Below, piece by piece: positions 24,901 to 35,300 of a stretch of 64,000 nt of DNA. Position 1 is the first letter of the stretch. Every line of letters begins with the position of its first letter. The notes below the pieces were generated by a model that was given only the letters and a program-made list of their open reading frames with translations, was not told the origin of the DNA and made no database searches. Location: contig NC_086379.1 of assembly GCF_036588685.1 (NCBI RefSeq), forward strand, positions 77,035,727 to 77,099,726. The letters run 5' to 3'. Origin of the DNA: Mytilus trossulus (Eukaryota > Mollusca > Bivalvia > Mytilida > Mytilidae). Both the position numbers and the translations under genes were made by a program.

Positions 24901-27900
24901 CTATTTTGGAAATAATTACCTGATTTAAAATAATTATGAAGTTTTTCTTCACTTAGTTGTTCTGCATTACATTGCATTGCTGCTTGTCTTAGAATGTTTT
25001 GTAGAAGCATGAAAGTTTTCTCCCAACCAAGTGTGTCTTTAGCTTTCAGTTGTTCACATCCCACAGAGTGATCACCATAAAATGTAAACTGTGATCTGAT
25101 TGGCTGAAAAGTAAAGGATTTTTCTCTAAAACAATATATTAGAATAAAACAAGATGTGTTAATATGAATATAATTATTTTCTGTGACTGTATCTTACATT
25201 AATTTGTAGGATCCTTTACTATAGATAATTTAGCTGATCTGTAACAATAACATCTTCATGCCTTATATATCATGTACTGTAGTACGCCACTAGATTAAAA
25301 CTGACGTGGAAAGGTAACACATGGCCAGCGAAAGCTCTTTTTTTGAGAGCCCAGGTGGTCGTGTGGTCTAGCGGGACGGCTGCAGTGCAGGCGATTTGGT
25401 GTCACGATATCACAGTAGCATGGGTTTCGAATACCGGCGAGGGAATAACCAAAAATTTGCGAAAGCAAATTTACAGATCTAACATTGTTGGCTTGATGTT
25501 TAGACGAGTTGTATATATATATATATATATATGTGACAGCAACCCAACGACATAAAAAACAAAAGACATTTAGATGTGAGTATACAGTTTTCCACAATAT
25601 GTCTAGCTCTATATTTTCCTGAGTCTAATAAAGACGTGATTACATTTTAAAACAGATACTTTAAAAGTTTTGCAATCAGCAACAAATTCTACTAATGACA
25701 AAAAAAAAACTAACAACAAAAATCAGAACAGTGAAAACACTCAGATGTATAAATTATTAAAAAACACAAGAAAAACCTTATCTATCTGTGCCTCCATCTT
25801 GAGTTTACTGTGTAGTTATTGTGGACAGTCATTTGTCACTTTGTTGTTGTTCTTTAATTACAGCATTGTCAGCATTTTTTTGGTTTACTGTTTTAGTAGT
25901 CAAATCTGTATTATCTCCCCTTTTATCCAATAAAGTGTATGTCTATTATTCACATTTCCCCACAATTAAGAAAAATATCATATTCCAAATGAGCACATAA
26001 TTATACTGTTATCTAAATTACCTGTAGAATATATTTTGGTGGTTTAGCATTTTCATCAAGTCGATACCAAATATCCAGCAATGCAGCATTCTCTGATTCT
26101 TTCTCTGCAAATGTTTTCATAATTTCAAACTCTGTCTTCTCGATTTCTGTAGGTATTGGTGTAAAACCATATCTGTCACCTGACAATAGCTTTAATAAAT
26201 AAAAGACAAACAACCAATTAAAATATACCTCTTGTGCTGCCAAATCCAATTACTTGATTGGACTGGATAAGCTAAAGTTTTTTCAAAAGATATATTTTTC
26301 TCAATTGTAATACCAATTATCTATAAATTTTACATTTCTAAATTCATGAAAGCATATTTTCAAATTCTATATTGTTATATTAAATGCTGGGCAAGGCATT
26401 CACATGATTTTAGAGGAAAAAAATATAAAAAGTTTAAGATGCTGATAATGAATGCTGAGTGATGGGATTCCATTTTCAAATTAAAATATCTAAGTTATCT
26501 CCCCTTATTATGAAAAGTTTTCAGACTTTTTGAATCAATCAAAATTTTTAATTTAAAATCTCATAAGTTTCTTTTTATAACTGTTGAAAGGAGAAGGCAT
26601 GATAAGCCTTTCAGTGTAATATGATAAATATCTCCTTAGACTTTTACTTACAATAAAGTTAGGACCAAGAGAAATCTTCTGACAATTTTCTACTTCCAAC
26701 AAACAAATTTTCTCCACAGAATGATCAATTTGGCTATCTTCTGTTACTCCCCAGCGCATGTCTACTATCTGAAAGTCAAGGTCATATTTGGCACAATACT
26801 CCTTTAACAATGGATTGACATCTCTGACAATGGCATTTCTTTCAGATCTCATATCTATTTTAAAAAAGAAAACAAAACTTCATCCTCATTTTTTTTAGGG
26901 AAAAGAGGTTATCAATATACTGTGAAATCAGAAATTATTGTTTGCATTTATTAATGCAATTGTAAAAGAGAGGGGAAAAAAAGTTAGTTTGATTATTGCG
27001 ATTTTGGGAAATATCTGCGTCAAATTTTTCAAATAGGTAAAAAAAACTTTTCGAAAGTTTCTGAATTTACTGTGAATATTACTAATCTATTATTCAATTT
27101 AACAATTGGCCATTTCAGAATCTAAAGCATCATGGGTAATTTCATTGTTTGTACCCCAAAGTGAATAATGTTACGTCATTGGTTGAATTTCCATTGTGTA
27201 CGCTTATGAAAATATTACCCAGGATGCATTAGATTCTGAAATGGCGAATCCAAGAGAAACAACTCTGAGTTAGTACAATGGAAAACAATGAAAATAGAAC
27301 CTGAAAAGATTTTTATAGAAAAAATAACAATATAACCAAAATCTACTGTGGGGAAACAATAAAAATCAAACTTGACAGAATCAGCTATCAATAAGTGAGA
27401 TACATACCAGAAAATGTAGAGCTCATGAATATCCTAACTGTTGAATGAGGTAAATTAGGTAGATCATCCAGACATCCTTCCAATAACCTCTCAAACTTAG
27501 CATATATCAATATGGGAGATACTTACCAGAAAATGTAGAGCTCATGAATATCCTAACTGTTGAATGAGGTAAATTAGGTAAATCATCCAGACATCCTTCC
27601 AACAACTTGTCAAACTTAGCCTCAGCTTCCTTTATTTGATCTGAGAGTTTATCTGTAAAGAAAGCAGCAATAAATATGTTTTGAAATTTGTGTGTGTGCG
27701 TCAAGATTCAAGAATATACTAGTTGGTATAAAATCATACATACTATACATGTTTAAAATTGTATATCGATAAATCAAAGAAGATTAAAGACACAAATATT
27801 CCATAATTTTGCATATTTCTCAGCTGTTAAAGAAAAAATAAATCTACATATTTGTTTCTGTTCACTAATGATACCCTCTCCCTGCTAAAAGTATCAGGTA

Positions 27901-30215
27901 AACAGGAAGTTGTTGAGTAATGAATCTGAAAAGCATCACAAGGTATAACTGATTCATATAAACCCTGAAACCAACTTTCAGAAATCCTTGTATTGCTGTT
28001 CCTGAGCAAGATGCAACAAAAAATTTCAATGGATGGACTGATGAACTGACAGAGGTAAAATAGTATACCCCTAGTTTTTTAAAGCAAGGTTTAATTAAAT
28101 TTTGTAAATATTGAACATACCTGATCTAGCTTCTTCCTTCTTATCACCGTTCTGTAAGGATCTAGAAATATAGATTTTATAATAAAGAACTAATTTCAAA
28201 CTATTTCATAACATAAGAAAAAGACGCAAATCTAATAAATAATAATGCTATCAAATATGTTGTAATAGTCATGCAGGCATAAAAAAATTATCCCAATTAC
28301 TGTTACTTTCCCCTATAATGATCATAGTAGTTCAAAATAACTTGCAAAAACAAGAGTGATACAGGTTTATAGTAAGTTGAAATCCCAAAAACCATCTAAT
28401 GAAATAAAACATTAGTAACAAATATTAATCAACATGCGATCAGGCCTGTAGCCAGGAATTTCCCGGGGACTAACGAACTTGACTTTAACAGTCATAATTC
28501 GAACAGAACATTGATATTAACAGTGCTTATTTGTTTTCAAGGGGGAGGGGGGGTCGTTCGAACCCCCCTGGCTACGAATATGTGCAATTATGATATAGGA
28601 AGGGTATAGTTAATATAAACAAATTAAAAACATAGAGCAGCAGATGCTCATCCAATGTTTATGCTATATATGTCACTCAATGATGATAGAATTTATAATA
28701 CACAAGATATATGTTAAAGCATACTTTAAGGTCTTTGGTGCTGGGTTTGTCACTTTTACAGATGTTGGTTTCTTTACTGTCATAGCTGCTCTCTATAAAA
28801 AAAATCATTAGAATAACAATTTAGACATGTTTACTTGTTAATATAAACATCATAATAAATGTTAGGGAATCATTAAAAATCACTTATCTTTTGTGCACCT
28901 ATATGGGAATAAGATAGTAGCCAGAAATAAATTTAAAAAAAAAACTGTTTATCTGTATATTTGACTTATAAATGGACTTTTTTCTGCCAGTTTATATAAC
29001 ATTCACTCTGTGGTTAAAGTTTTAAAACAGCAAATATTATCCAATTCAAAATGAGGAAGCAACATCATCCATGTTTTGTTTCTACAACTTTTGTCAAAGA
29101 TGAGACAAACAATAGTAAAGTTCAACTTGGAGTAAATGGCTATGTCACAGATTTTGGCAACATTTTTGCAAAAAATATAAATTCCGTTTTATAAATTGTA
29201 TAGCAACAAAAGTAAATAAATACCTTATTATCCAAATATACAATAACTAAAAAAATGGGACTAGGAAACAAGAGCAGTGCACTTTTATAAATCCTTCTAC
29301 CTAAATTCAAAAATAAAATAAAATAACTATGTTTACATGCTGAATAGCAAACAAATATGTCTGTAACAAAATAGTCAATTATGAATACTAAAATAACCAA
29401 GGGATTTGAGAAATTAATGGATCTGAGAAATTCTGATATATATATATTTGTATCTTAAAAAATTATGGTATACCTCTCCATTTACAACTGCACCAAAAGA
29501 CGATTTGTGCTTCAACACACCTGTAAGAATATAAAAAAAAAGTTTATCATGTGTTTAAATAAGTAACAAAGTTATTAAATATTAGTTCTTTATATACATT
29601 ATTTCATGTAAAAGAAAGAGAATATCTGAAATTCCAATGAATTTATCTCAGAAGAAAAATAAAAAAGCTTGGAATAAGAAATGTAATCATTATATTTGAA
29701 CAATTATGGTGTTTTTATTGAGGTAGATTCTCTCATATGTGTGCTTCGTAATTTTCTTGATTTAGCCTAGTTTTTTTTATTGAAATTATTATGCAGACCA
29801 TGCACTTATTTTTCTTTTCCTTATGTTATTTCCTGCCAACCTATCTTTCATATATCTTGATGTGCCTTGAGGTTTCCTTAATGTTTATATTGTTTCTGTG
29901 GTTTACAGTAAGAGAGTTGTTTAATTTTTAACAAAACTTAATAGATTCCCTTGTTTGAAAATAATACAAAATTTCTTGATTATTACCCTGTAAATATTGA
30001 TAAGATAGCTTGGCTGGAAATAAATTTGAAACGTAGGTATGTGACCATAGGTCAAGGTGATTTAATATAAAAAAAAAATCAGCATTTTTGTCCTTCATAG
30101 TTTTAGCTATGCCTCTTCATACTGTAACAAGTAAAATAAATACTTTATATAACATAATAAAAAAGTTACCTGTCATGTTTGCAGGCACTGGAGGCCTCTT
30201 GGAACCAGCAGACAT
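15991..30215 (-). CDS. NACHT and WD-repeat domain protein (NWD1/NWD2-like), complete, 11 exons
   Basis: Predicted 1749 residues. Minus-strand exons: 30170-30215, 29474-29520, 28735-28802, 28121-28161, 27527-27652, 26652-26854, 26022-26189, 24920-25103, 23588-23745, 18398-22378 (1327 codons) and 15991-16218; all phases agree. Residues 1-90 are a basic, partly coiled leader. Residues ~97-300 form a DUF4062-like module with VRIFMSSTFSDMRSERN (~98-114) and VDMRWGVTEDSQ. The NACHT ATPase follows: Walker A APSGGGKT at 479-486, Walker B VILLDSLDQL near 571-580, sensor-like ILSTLP. The C-terminal half has WD blades such as EEGYMLIWETKTG and NNMLILWDIITG. The family is STAND NTPases; vertebrate NWD1 and NWD2 are of similar length (~1560 and ~1740). 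A cytosolic, oligomerising signalling role is inferred. The start is the ATG of MSAGSKRPPVPANMT. Introns hold repeats, a SINE and satellite. The 3' ends of exons 5, 9 and 11 are tandemly duplicated downstream. Confidence 0.88.
16564..16920 (+). pseudogene. C-terminal fragment of a retroelement ORF (118 codons, open)
   Basis: The plus strand is open from just after a TAG at 16561 to TAA at 16918-16920. It reads LLHQGFRYQKLVKTFTKFYH, then RYKDIIRKYSSTCRLLIRSG, then ISHPIFYGKILYKEQRC. This has the look of the region after the reverse transcriptase domain in an invertebrate retroelement ORF. There is no start or catalytic core, so it is a 5'-truncated copy. It sits antisense in intron 10 of the NACHT/WD gene. 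The following 16921-17560 is its likely 3' untranslated tail, other copies of which occur at 32837, 39128, 6915 and 59654. Confidence 0.6.
16921..17560 (+). repeat. Probable 3' tail of the retroelement, with the dispersed GGGGCCAGCT...CTCAATTTTA block
   Basis: The last ~165 bp (about 17395-17560) contain TTTAGGGGCCAGCTAAAGGA, GACGCCTCCGGGTG, GACCTTCTGCTGTTG and TGGTCGGGTTGTTG, and end TTTCCATTCTCAATTTTA. Four more copies in the window share this 3' end but start at different points. That is the pattern expected of 5'-truncated non-LTR insertions. Confidence 0.6.
18050..18366. mobile_element. 310-bp foldback element, copy 1
   Basis: The first ~145 bp form a hairpin: GACTAATATTTTTCTGTCTA and TGGTGCACACTGAATAA are answered by TTAATAGTGTGCACCCCA and ATAGACAGAAAAAATATTAC. 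A ~160-bp tail follows, ending TACATCCAAAATTAAATT. A second copy with the same extent lies at 33660-33969. This copy ends about 32 bp from the donor of NACHT/WD exon 10. Confidence 0.7.
22425..22740. repeat. Dispersed repeat, copy 2
   Basis: Starts CAAGAATGTGTCCATAGTAC about 47 bp upstream of the exon 10 acceptor. It contains GAGAAAGATCATATTATATG, AAGTTTCAAGTTGATTCG and AAAACTTTAACCTAAAGTGG. It parallels 11115-11385 block by block. The ORF at 22554-22826 is a repeat shadow. Confidence 0.7.
23165..23610 (-). repeat. 55/58-bp tandem array containing eight copies of the exon 9/intron 9 splice donor
   Basis: Each unit carries, on the minus strand, ACTAACATGGAAAATGGCAA followed by a G|GT donor and then TTCTACTGTAATAACATT. 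Candidate exon ends lie at 23588 (the one used in the gene model), 23533, 23475, 23420, 23362, 23307, 23252 and 23197, spaced 55, 58, 55, 58, 55, 55, 55 bp. The 58-bp steps carry an extra ACC, which makes a GTGGTA donor; one unit has GTAACT. The exonic part of the unit is the last ~23 nt of exon 9. Confidence 0.93.
23975..24715. mobile_element. 167-bp satellite core, four copies, ending in a GTCTCGC hairpin
   Basis: Four units are marked by GACTGAGG at 24011, 24177, 24344 and 24511 (166-167 bp period). Each has CCATGGAAATGAGATGTG, CTTATACAACTG and GACCTACCAC. The region ends with AACGCCGCCGACACTGG and an inverted repeat GTCTCGC...GCGAGAC near 24691-24715. The CGCCGACG-like block and terminal GTCTCGC hairpin parallel the 3' ends of 13410-14468 and 56131-56895. 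The unit length is near that of the ~160-bp repeats reported in bivalves. Located in intron 8 of the NACHT/WD gene. Confidence 0.7.
24755..24905 (-). repeat. Dispersed mussel-type repeat module (minus copy)
   Basis: Reads AAGGGCCTTTTATAGACTTG, GTGAGCCAAGGCTCTGTG, then CTCATATCACATCTTCC, which is the reverse complement of the module at 2855. It ends 15 bp before the donor end of exon 8 (24920). Confidence 0.6.
25345..25535 (+). mobile_element. tRNA-derived SINE with a (TA)n tail
   Basis: The plus strand has a tRNA-like head: an A-box-like GTGTGGTCTAGCGGGACGGC (25361-25380) and a B-box-like GGGTTTCGAATACC (25422-25435) about 50 bp apart. A tRNA-unrelated body follows (AAATTTGCGAAAGCAAATTT), ending in a TA dinucleotide run at about 25509-25532. 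It is antisense to the NACHT/WD gene in intron 7. No complete tRNA cloverleaf is apparent, so this is a SINE and not a tRNA gene. The family is not determined. Confidence 0.65.
27108..27246. mobile_element. 139-bp MITE-like inverted repeat
   Basis: The left end GCCATTTCAGAATCTAAAGC and the right end GCATTAGATTCTGAAATGGC are near-perfect reverse complements. The match extends to ~35 bp per side (CATGGGTAATTTCAT against ATGAAAATATTACCCA). It lies in intron 5 of the NACHT/WD gene. Confidence 0.7.
27391..27620 (-). repeat. 119-bp tandem duplication of the 3' part of NACHT/WD exon 5 with its donor
   Basis: 27391-27501 and 27510-27620 are direct repeats offset by 119 bp. The right unit is exon 5 from codon LLEGCLDD through IFMSSTFS and its GTAAGT donor (27526-27521). 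The left unit repeats the same 94 exonic nt with a few substitutions, plus a GTATGT donor (27407-27402), but has lost the exon's 5' part and acceptor. Reading through from the first copy gives a stop after SGKYLPY. Confidence 0.88.
28441..28580. mobile_element. Short inverted-repeat element (GTAGCCAGG ends)
   Basis: GTAGCCAGG at 28448-28456 pairs with CCTGGCTAC at 28567-28575. GGGGGTCGTTCGAACCCCCC sits just inside the right end. The size suggests a small MITE in intron 3 of the NACHT/WD gene. Confidence 0.5.
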
Positions 30216-31404
30216 TATGACAAAATTTAGTTGTTAATTCATTGCCATTGGATAATATCAGAGAACCTGCATAAACAATATCAGTATTTAAATGTAAATT
30301 ATTACATTGGAACCAGGGAATTTTCAGATTTATTTAATCAAGAAAGTTAAATTGGAAAATTTTACTATCTGTATCAGCTAGTGAGATGGGATGAATCGTC
30401 CCATGGTACCTATGGCATGTATGTAAGAATCTGTTTCTCTTATGGTTTTCAAATAAATTTTCATTTTTTGACTATTGAAATTCCATTCAAGCCACTTCTA
30501 CATTTTCGATTTTTATGTCATACAAATATATTTACAAATGAAGATGTCAATTTCTCTACACCTGTGAGCATATTTTGATTTATCCAGAGCTGATAAAGGT
30601 TATGACATCTTAACTAAGCCAACCATTCAATAAGACACATGTTGATTAAATCTTTTTATACAATGGGTCCAGAAAGGGTTAAATTGTCACAAAATTAGAG
30701 AAATCTAGTTATCTCACTTTTTTCTAAAAAAGTTATAAAATCTCTGAATAATCAATAAATTTAGCTGCACAACTGATAGGGTTATCCAATAATGATATGG
30801 TGTTTTTGGTTTATGCACTAGCCTTAGACAGTAATGTAGTTTAAGGGTTAAATACTTAATGTTCTATTGAGGAATGAATGAAAACATAAAATCTTAATAT
30901 GGTGTTATGGTAATAGTGCTTAGTTAAAATATCAACTAGTGCTCTTAGAAAATACAAAAATTTGACTGTTTTTTTCATTCTTAATCTACTGAAACAATTT
31001 CATTTTCTAATCATTTTGAATATTCATGTATTATATTTACAGAAATTTCTGTATGCTTTTCTTTCTTTCTCACCAATTTGAGATTCTGTGATTACGTTGA
31101 GTGACAAGTGGCATCCAATACAAACATATCTGTCCAACAAGTGTGGCAGTCATATTGACAATTAATGGTCATCTATAAATTTTAAAATAAAGTAATTAAG
31201 TTCAATTTTCTCTCACTTCTCTATAAAAAAAAATGTTGAAACGCACAATAATTTTTTTCTATTTTTTTAAAAAACTTTTCAACATTTCTTTCGAAAAATG
31301 TATAATTAAAAAAAAACTTTTCCAAATTGCTGTAAAATCATTATGAAATTATTTGATACAAATTCATATTGTGATTGTGAGTTAACAGAAAAAAATAGGT
31401 GTAT

Positions 31405-31606
31405 TATATGATGGCCGGATGCTGCCGTTTCGCCTTTTTTCTTTTTCGCGTTTTCTCTTCTCACTTTCACGCAAAATGGAGAAATGGAAAAATCGCAAAA
31501 TCGAGAAAGCGAAAACGCAAAATCGAGAGAGCGAAAACGCAAAATCAAGAAAGCAAAAACGCGAAAACGCAAAATGGCCACATCTGGCCACCATATTATT
31601 ACTAAA
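31405..31606. mobile_element. Strand-asymmetric inverted-repeat element
   Basis: Ends ATGATGGCCGGATG (left) and CATCTGGCCACCAT (right) are imperfect inverted repeats. Between them the plus strand switches from pyrimidine-rich (TTTTTTCTTTTTCGCGTTTT) to purine-rich with three to four short tandem units of GAAAACGCAAAATCGAGA. The bias opens ORFs on both strands and in all frames (31306-31720); these are compositional artefacts. Confidence 0.55.
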
Positions 31607-31650
31607 ATTACAGGGAAAAAATGTTTTAAAAACAAAATGATAATAAAAAT

Positions 31651-31683
31651 CAAGGATTTGTATAGTGACTATACAAATCCTTG
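31651..31683. promoter_or_regulatory. Perfect 15-bp hairpin in the divergent intergenic region
   Basis: CAAGGATTTGTATAG (31651-31665), loop TGA, then the exact complement CTATACAAATCCTTG (31669-31683). It lies 703 bp upstream of the carrier ATG and 1.4 kb upstream of the NACHT/WD ATG. It could be a dimeric protein-binding site or the remnant of a foldback element. No regulator is identifiable. Confidence 0.4.
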
Positions 31684-32385
31684 TAAACATCAATTAATTA
31701 TTGTTGGGCAATGGCAATAAGAATACTGCAAAATATACAAATACTGAAGCCATGAAAATTATCTGTTTACATAGGAGGAATGAGTCATATTCGTGATCAA
31801 TTGACACCGGTGAGAAAAAGCCTTGAAAGTACCTATATTATTATTCAGTAAGCTTAGAACATTATTTGTTTATCCAGACAACAACATACAAAAGTACTAA
31901 TTTGTGTCCGATAGTCCCGAATTTGTACGTACTGTGATTTCCATGATTTTATGTTTTAAATGGATACAAATAATCGGAAAAATACTTTAACAATATATAT
32001 GTCAAAGAATAAAGATATTTTTTGGATGGTGACGAATGGTTTTATAGTAAGAGAAAAGAAATGATTCAGATTGGCAAAGACATAATTTAGGTATTTTTTC
32101 AAGGACAGGTGCCCGAAGGGAGATAATCAAAGGTTGTCTGCTATTTAACCAGAAAAAACAGGATGAAATAAATTGTATTTTGTAAAATTTGATACAATTT
32201 AAGCGTAACGGTCACTGTAAAATTATGTGATTACCTTCATTTACCTAAAAAAAAATACAATGAGTGATTCCTTATAAACTGTTAAAGTCACATAAAAAAA
32301 AATTGAAAGCAAATTGTCACAGAAAATAATTTTGCCAAGATACGTGACCACTCACTTGGCTTTCATTGAAATTGAATATTCAAAC

Positions 32386-35300
32386 ATGTCCCAGATTGAC
32401 AAGACAAAAAGGGTTGGAAGATGGTATTTTGGAGGAGTTGCGAGTGCCATGGCAGCTTGTTGTACACACCCACTTGATTTGATGAAGGTTTGTTAGTGTA
32501 CAATCCAGGATGTATAACTCTGAGGTGGTCCTATCAGTTGCATATATATTTGAATAAGTAAAACATATGGAAAAAAAATATTTTTGAAAATGAAAGTAGT
32601 GATTTTGTCCATAATGAAAGTAGGATAGAAATTAGCCTTCGTCATTAGTAGAGATTCAAATTTTACCATTGGCATGTTAATTATGGCTCTCTAAAGAAAA
32701 TGCACTGATGGATTACCCTGGGACAAGCATATTTTATTAGAATAATAATGGTCTATAAGCAGTTAAATTTATTTCATGTTTGACACAGATTTTCTTTAAT
32801 TCAACTTGACTTTACCAATGCATAATCACTGAACTAGTATATATTTGTTTAGGGGCCAGCTGAAGGACGCCTCCGGGTGCGGGAATTTCGCGTTACATTG
32901 AAGACCTATAATAATAAATATAATAGTAAAAATTTCAATAGCGCCCTATATAATAATCAAATCACTCTAAGGCGCTTTACATATATATATACATGATAAA
33001 AATACAAAATGGAATAAAAAATGTTATGTTTAAAAGAACTAAAAACGCATATATGAAAGATATATGAACATAAATAATTATATTGATAGAAAAATAATAG
33101 AATTAAAATCAATAATAAGTACAAAAAAAAATTAAAACATAGAAAGCGAAAATATATTAAAAATTTAGCAGAAAGATTATAATAAATAATAAAACTTGTT
33201 GGTGACCTTCTGCTGTTGTTTTTTCTATGGTCGGGTGGTTGACTCTTTGATAAATTCCCCATTTCCATTCTCAATTTTATTGTACCCAAGGGGAAGAATA
33301 ATTGTGTTCTGAGGTCTAGGAGGGTAAATGGGATGTTAAAATTGCTAATCACAGTTCACTGGGAAAACAAATTTCCTCATTGCAGCTTACAACTAATTTG
33401 ATAATAATTAAGCAGGTTGTTCACTAATTTCCTGGAAAGTTTAAGTACATTTACAATATTTTAAATCAGTTTGGATATCACCATACATGTACCTAAGAAA
33501 ATGATTACTAGAAGTAACATAATTCTTTGATAGAAAGGCTGAGAAGCAGAAAGTTGGGGATAACAATATTGGGGAAACATGCCATTCAGCAATTTTGTGG
33601 TCTTTTTTAATCTGCAAAAGTGGATTATATATTCATTTAACCAATAAAAACTACTAATTTTAATTAAGGAATGACTGTAATATTTGTTCTGTCTATGAAG
33701 AAATAACATAAAAAATGTGTTGCACACTGAATAACCTGTGTAGCAGGTTATTTAAAATGTGTGTACCATATTTTTTATGTTGTTTTGAATAGGCAAAAAA
33801 ATATAACATTTGTTTCTTATAATTTAATCTTAAATCCATTTTAAACCGAAGTAAATCATGAAAAAACGTTGATGATGTCACAGTCACATGACAAAATTAT
33901 GTCTATGGGATAATATAAAAAAGACTTCAGCCAAACAGAAGATGTGTTACATCCAAAATTAAATTATTGATAAATGAATGATATATATTTCACAAGTGGA
34001 GTTATTTTACAGGTGCATCTACAGACCCAACAGACTAAAGTTAAAGTCACCACATTGATAGGAAGCCTGTATAAAAGTGATGGAGTTTTAGGATTTTACA
34101 ATGGATTGTCAGCATCTGTTACGAGACAGGTAAAATATAACAATAAGATAATGTGGTATGATTTCTTATGAGACAACTATCCTTAAGAATTCAAATGCAG
34201 AGGCGGATTTAGAGTGTTTTCAGGGTGCCTGGGCCTCCTTTTGAGGGAAAAATTTGGTTGATTATATATGGAATCACTGGAGCATGACCCCTCTTAGGCT
34301 TAATTTCTGGTTCCGCCACTGAAATGAATGTTGAAGTAAGCACTATAAGTCATGGTATAGACTTTTACATTCACTGAGTGAACCTGACACCCTATAGTCT
34401 GCTATAAAATGCCTAGTTAAAAAACATATCAAACAATTTAAACAAGAAAACTTACCACCTAAAATGTAACAATTTTTTTTTTTTAAATTATTAAGTCTTA
34501 AAACAGATTTGAACTGACAACTACTGTATAACAAGCTCCTGACTTTGAACAGGCATATAAACATGATAAAGAGTTTGGAACGATTAAACCTGTTTTTGAG
34601 TGCTGAACCCTTAGAATCCTTGGACATTCATGTAACAGGATAATAAAAACTAAAAGTAAAATAAACACAATTGACACAAAGCAACAATATAAGTGTACTC
34701 TCAGTTACTGAAAGCTAGATCAAAGCCAATTACAACTAATGAATTTATCATGTTCTCTCAGACTTCATTTCTGTTGAAAAATTAACTTAGAAATATACAT
34801 ATTTTTTTGAAAAGTTGGAAAGAAACAGATTGCTCCTGTGTAAAACATTTTTTGAGTAAGCCTAAAAAAAGATGTCTTCTTTTTGCCAGTTACATACTTT
34901 TCAATTATGTTTTTGACAGCTTACATATTCAATGACCAGATTTGCTATATATGAAACTGTGAAGAAAAACTTAACCAGTGATGGAAGTGTGATGCCACTG
35001 TATCAAAAAGTAGGTGTGGCTGGTTTTGCAGGGGCCACTGGAGGGTTTATAGGTACACCACCAGATCTAGTCAATGTTAGGTAAGTTTACTATCAAGTAT
35101 GATCTTAATGATGTCTTACATGTCATTCAGTCATTTTACATACAGACCTCAATGAGTGGGTCTCATTGGGGTCTAAGCGTGACGCAGGATTGCTGATTAT
35201 TTGTAAGCGTGACACGTGAAAGTCAAATTATTATGTTGTGAAAATTGGAAATGGGGTCTAGCAGGACCCAGGAAATGACAAAAAAATGTTAATTGCTTTC

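Larger units (their letters stand above)
30216..32385. other. Head-to-head intergenic region between NACHT/WD gene and carrier
   Basis: The two genes diverge from start codons 2170 bp apart, so both promoters and 5' UTRs must lie here or in upstream exons not recognised. No confident TATA box or initiator could be chosen. The segment contains a biased-composition inverted-repeat element (31405-31606), a perfect 15-bp hairpin (31651-31683) and otherwise AT-rich single-copy-looking sequence. The ORF at 30381-30578 has no supporting features. Confidence 0.6.

Noticed and set aside
25345-25440. Possible tRNA gene
   Set aside because: A and B boxes are present, but an acceptor stem and anticodon arm could not be drawn and a non-tRNA body follows; a SINE fits better.
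31306-31720. Overlapping ORFs on both strands, basic and repetitive
   Set aside because: Composition bias of the strand-asymmetric element. No start context, splice sites or homology.
32314-32385. Longer N-terminus for SLC25A10
   Set aside because: The upstream extension begins at a TTG, and the ATG at 32386 gives the N-terminal length usual for this carrier.
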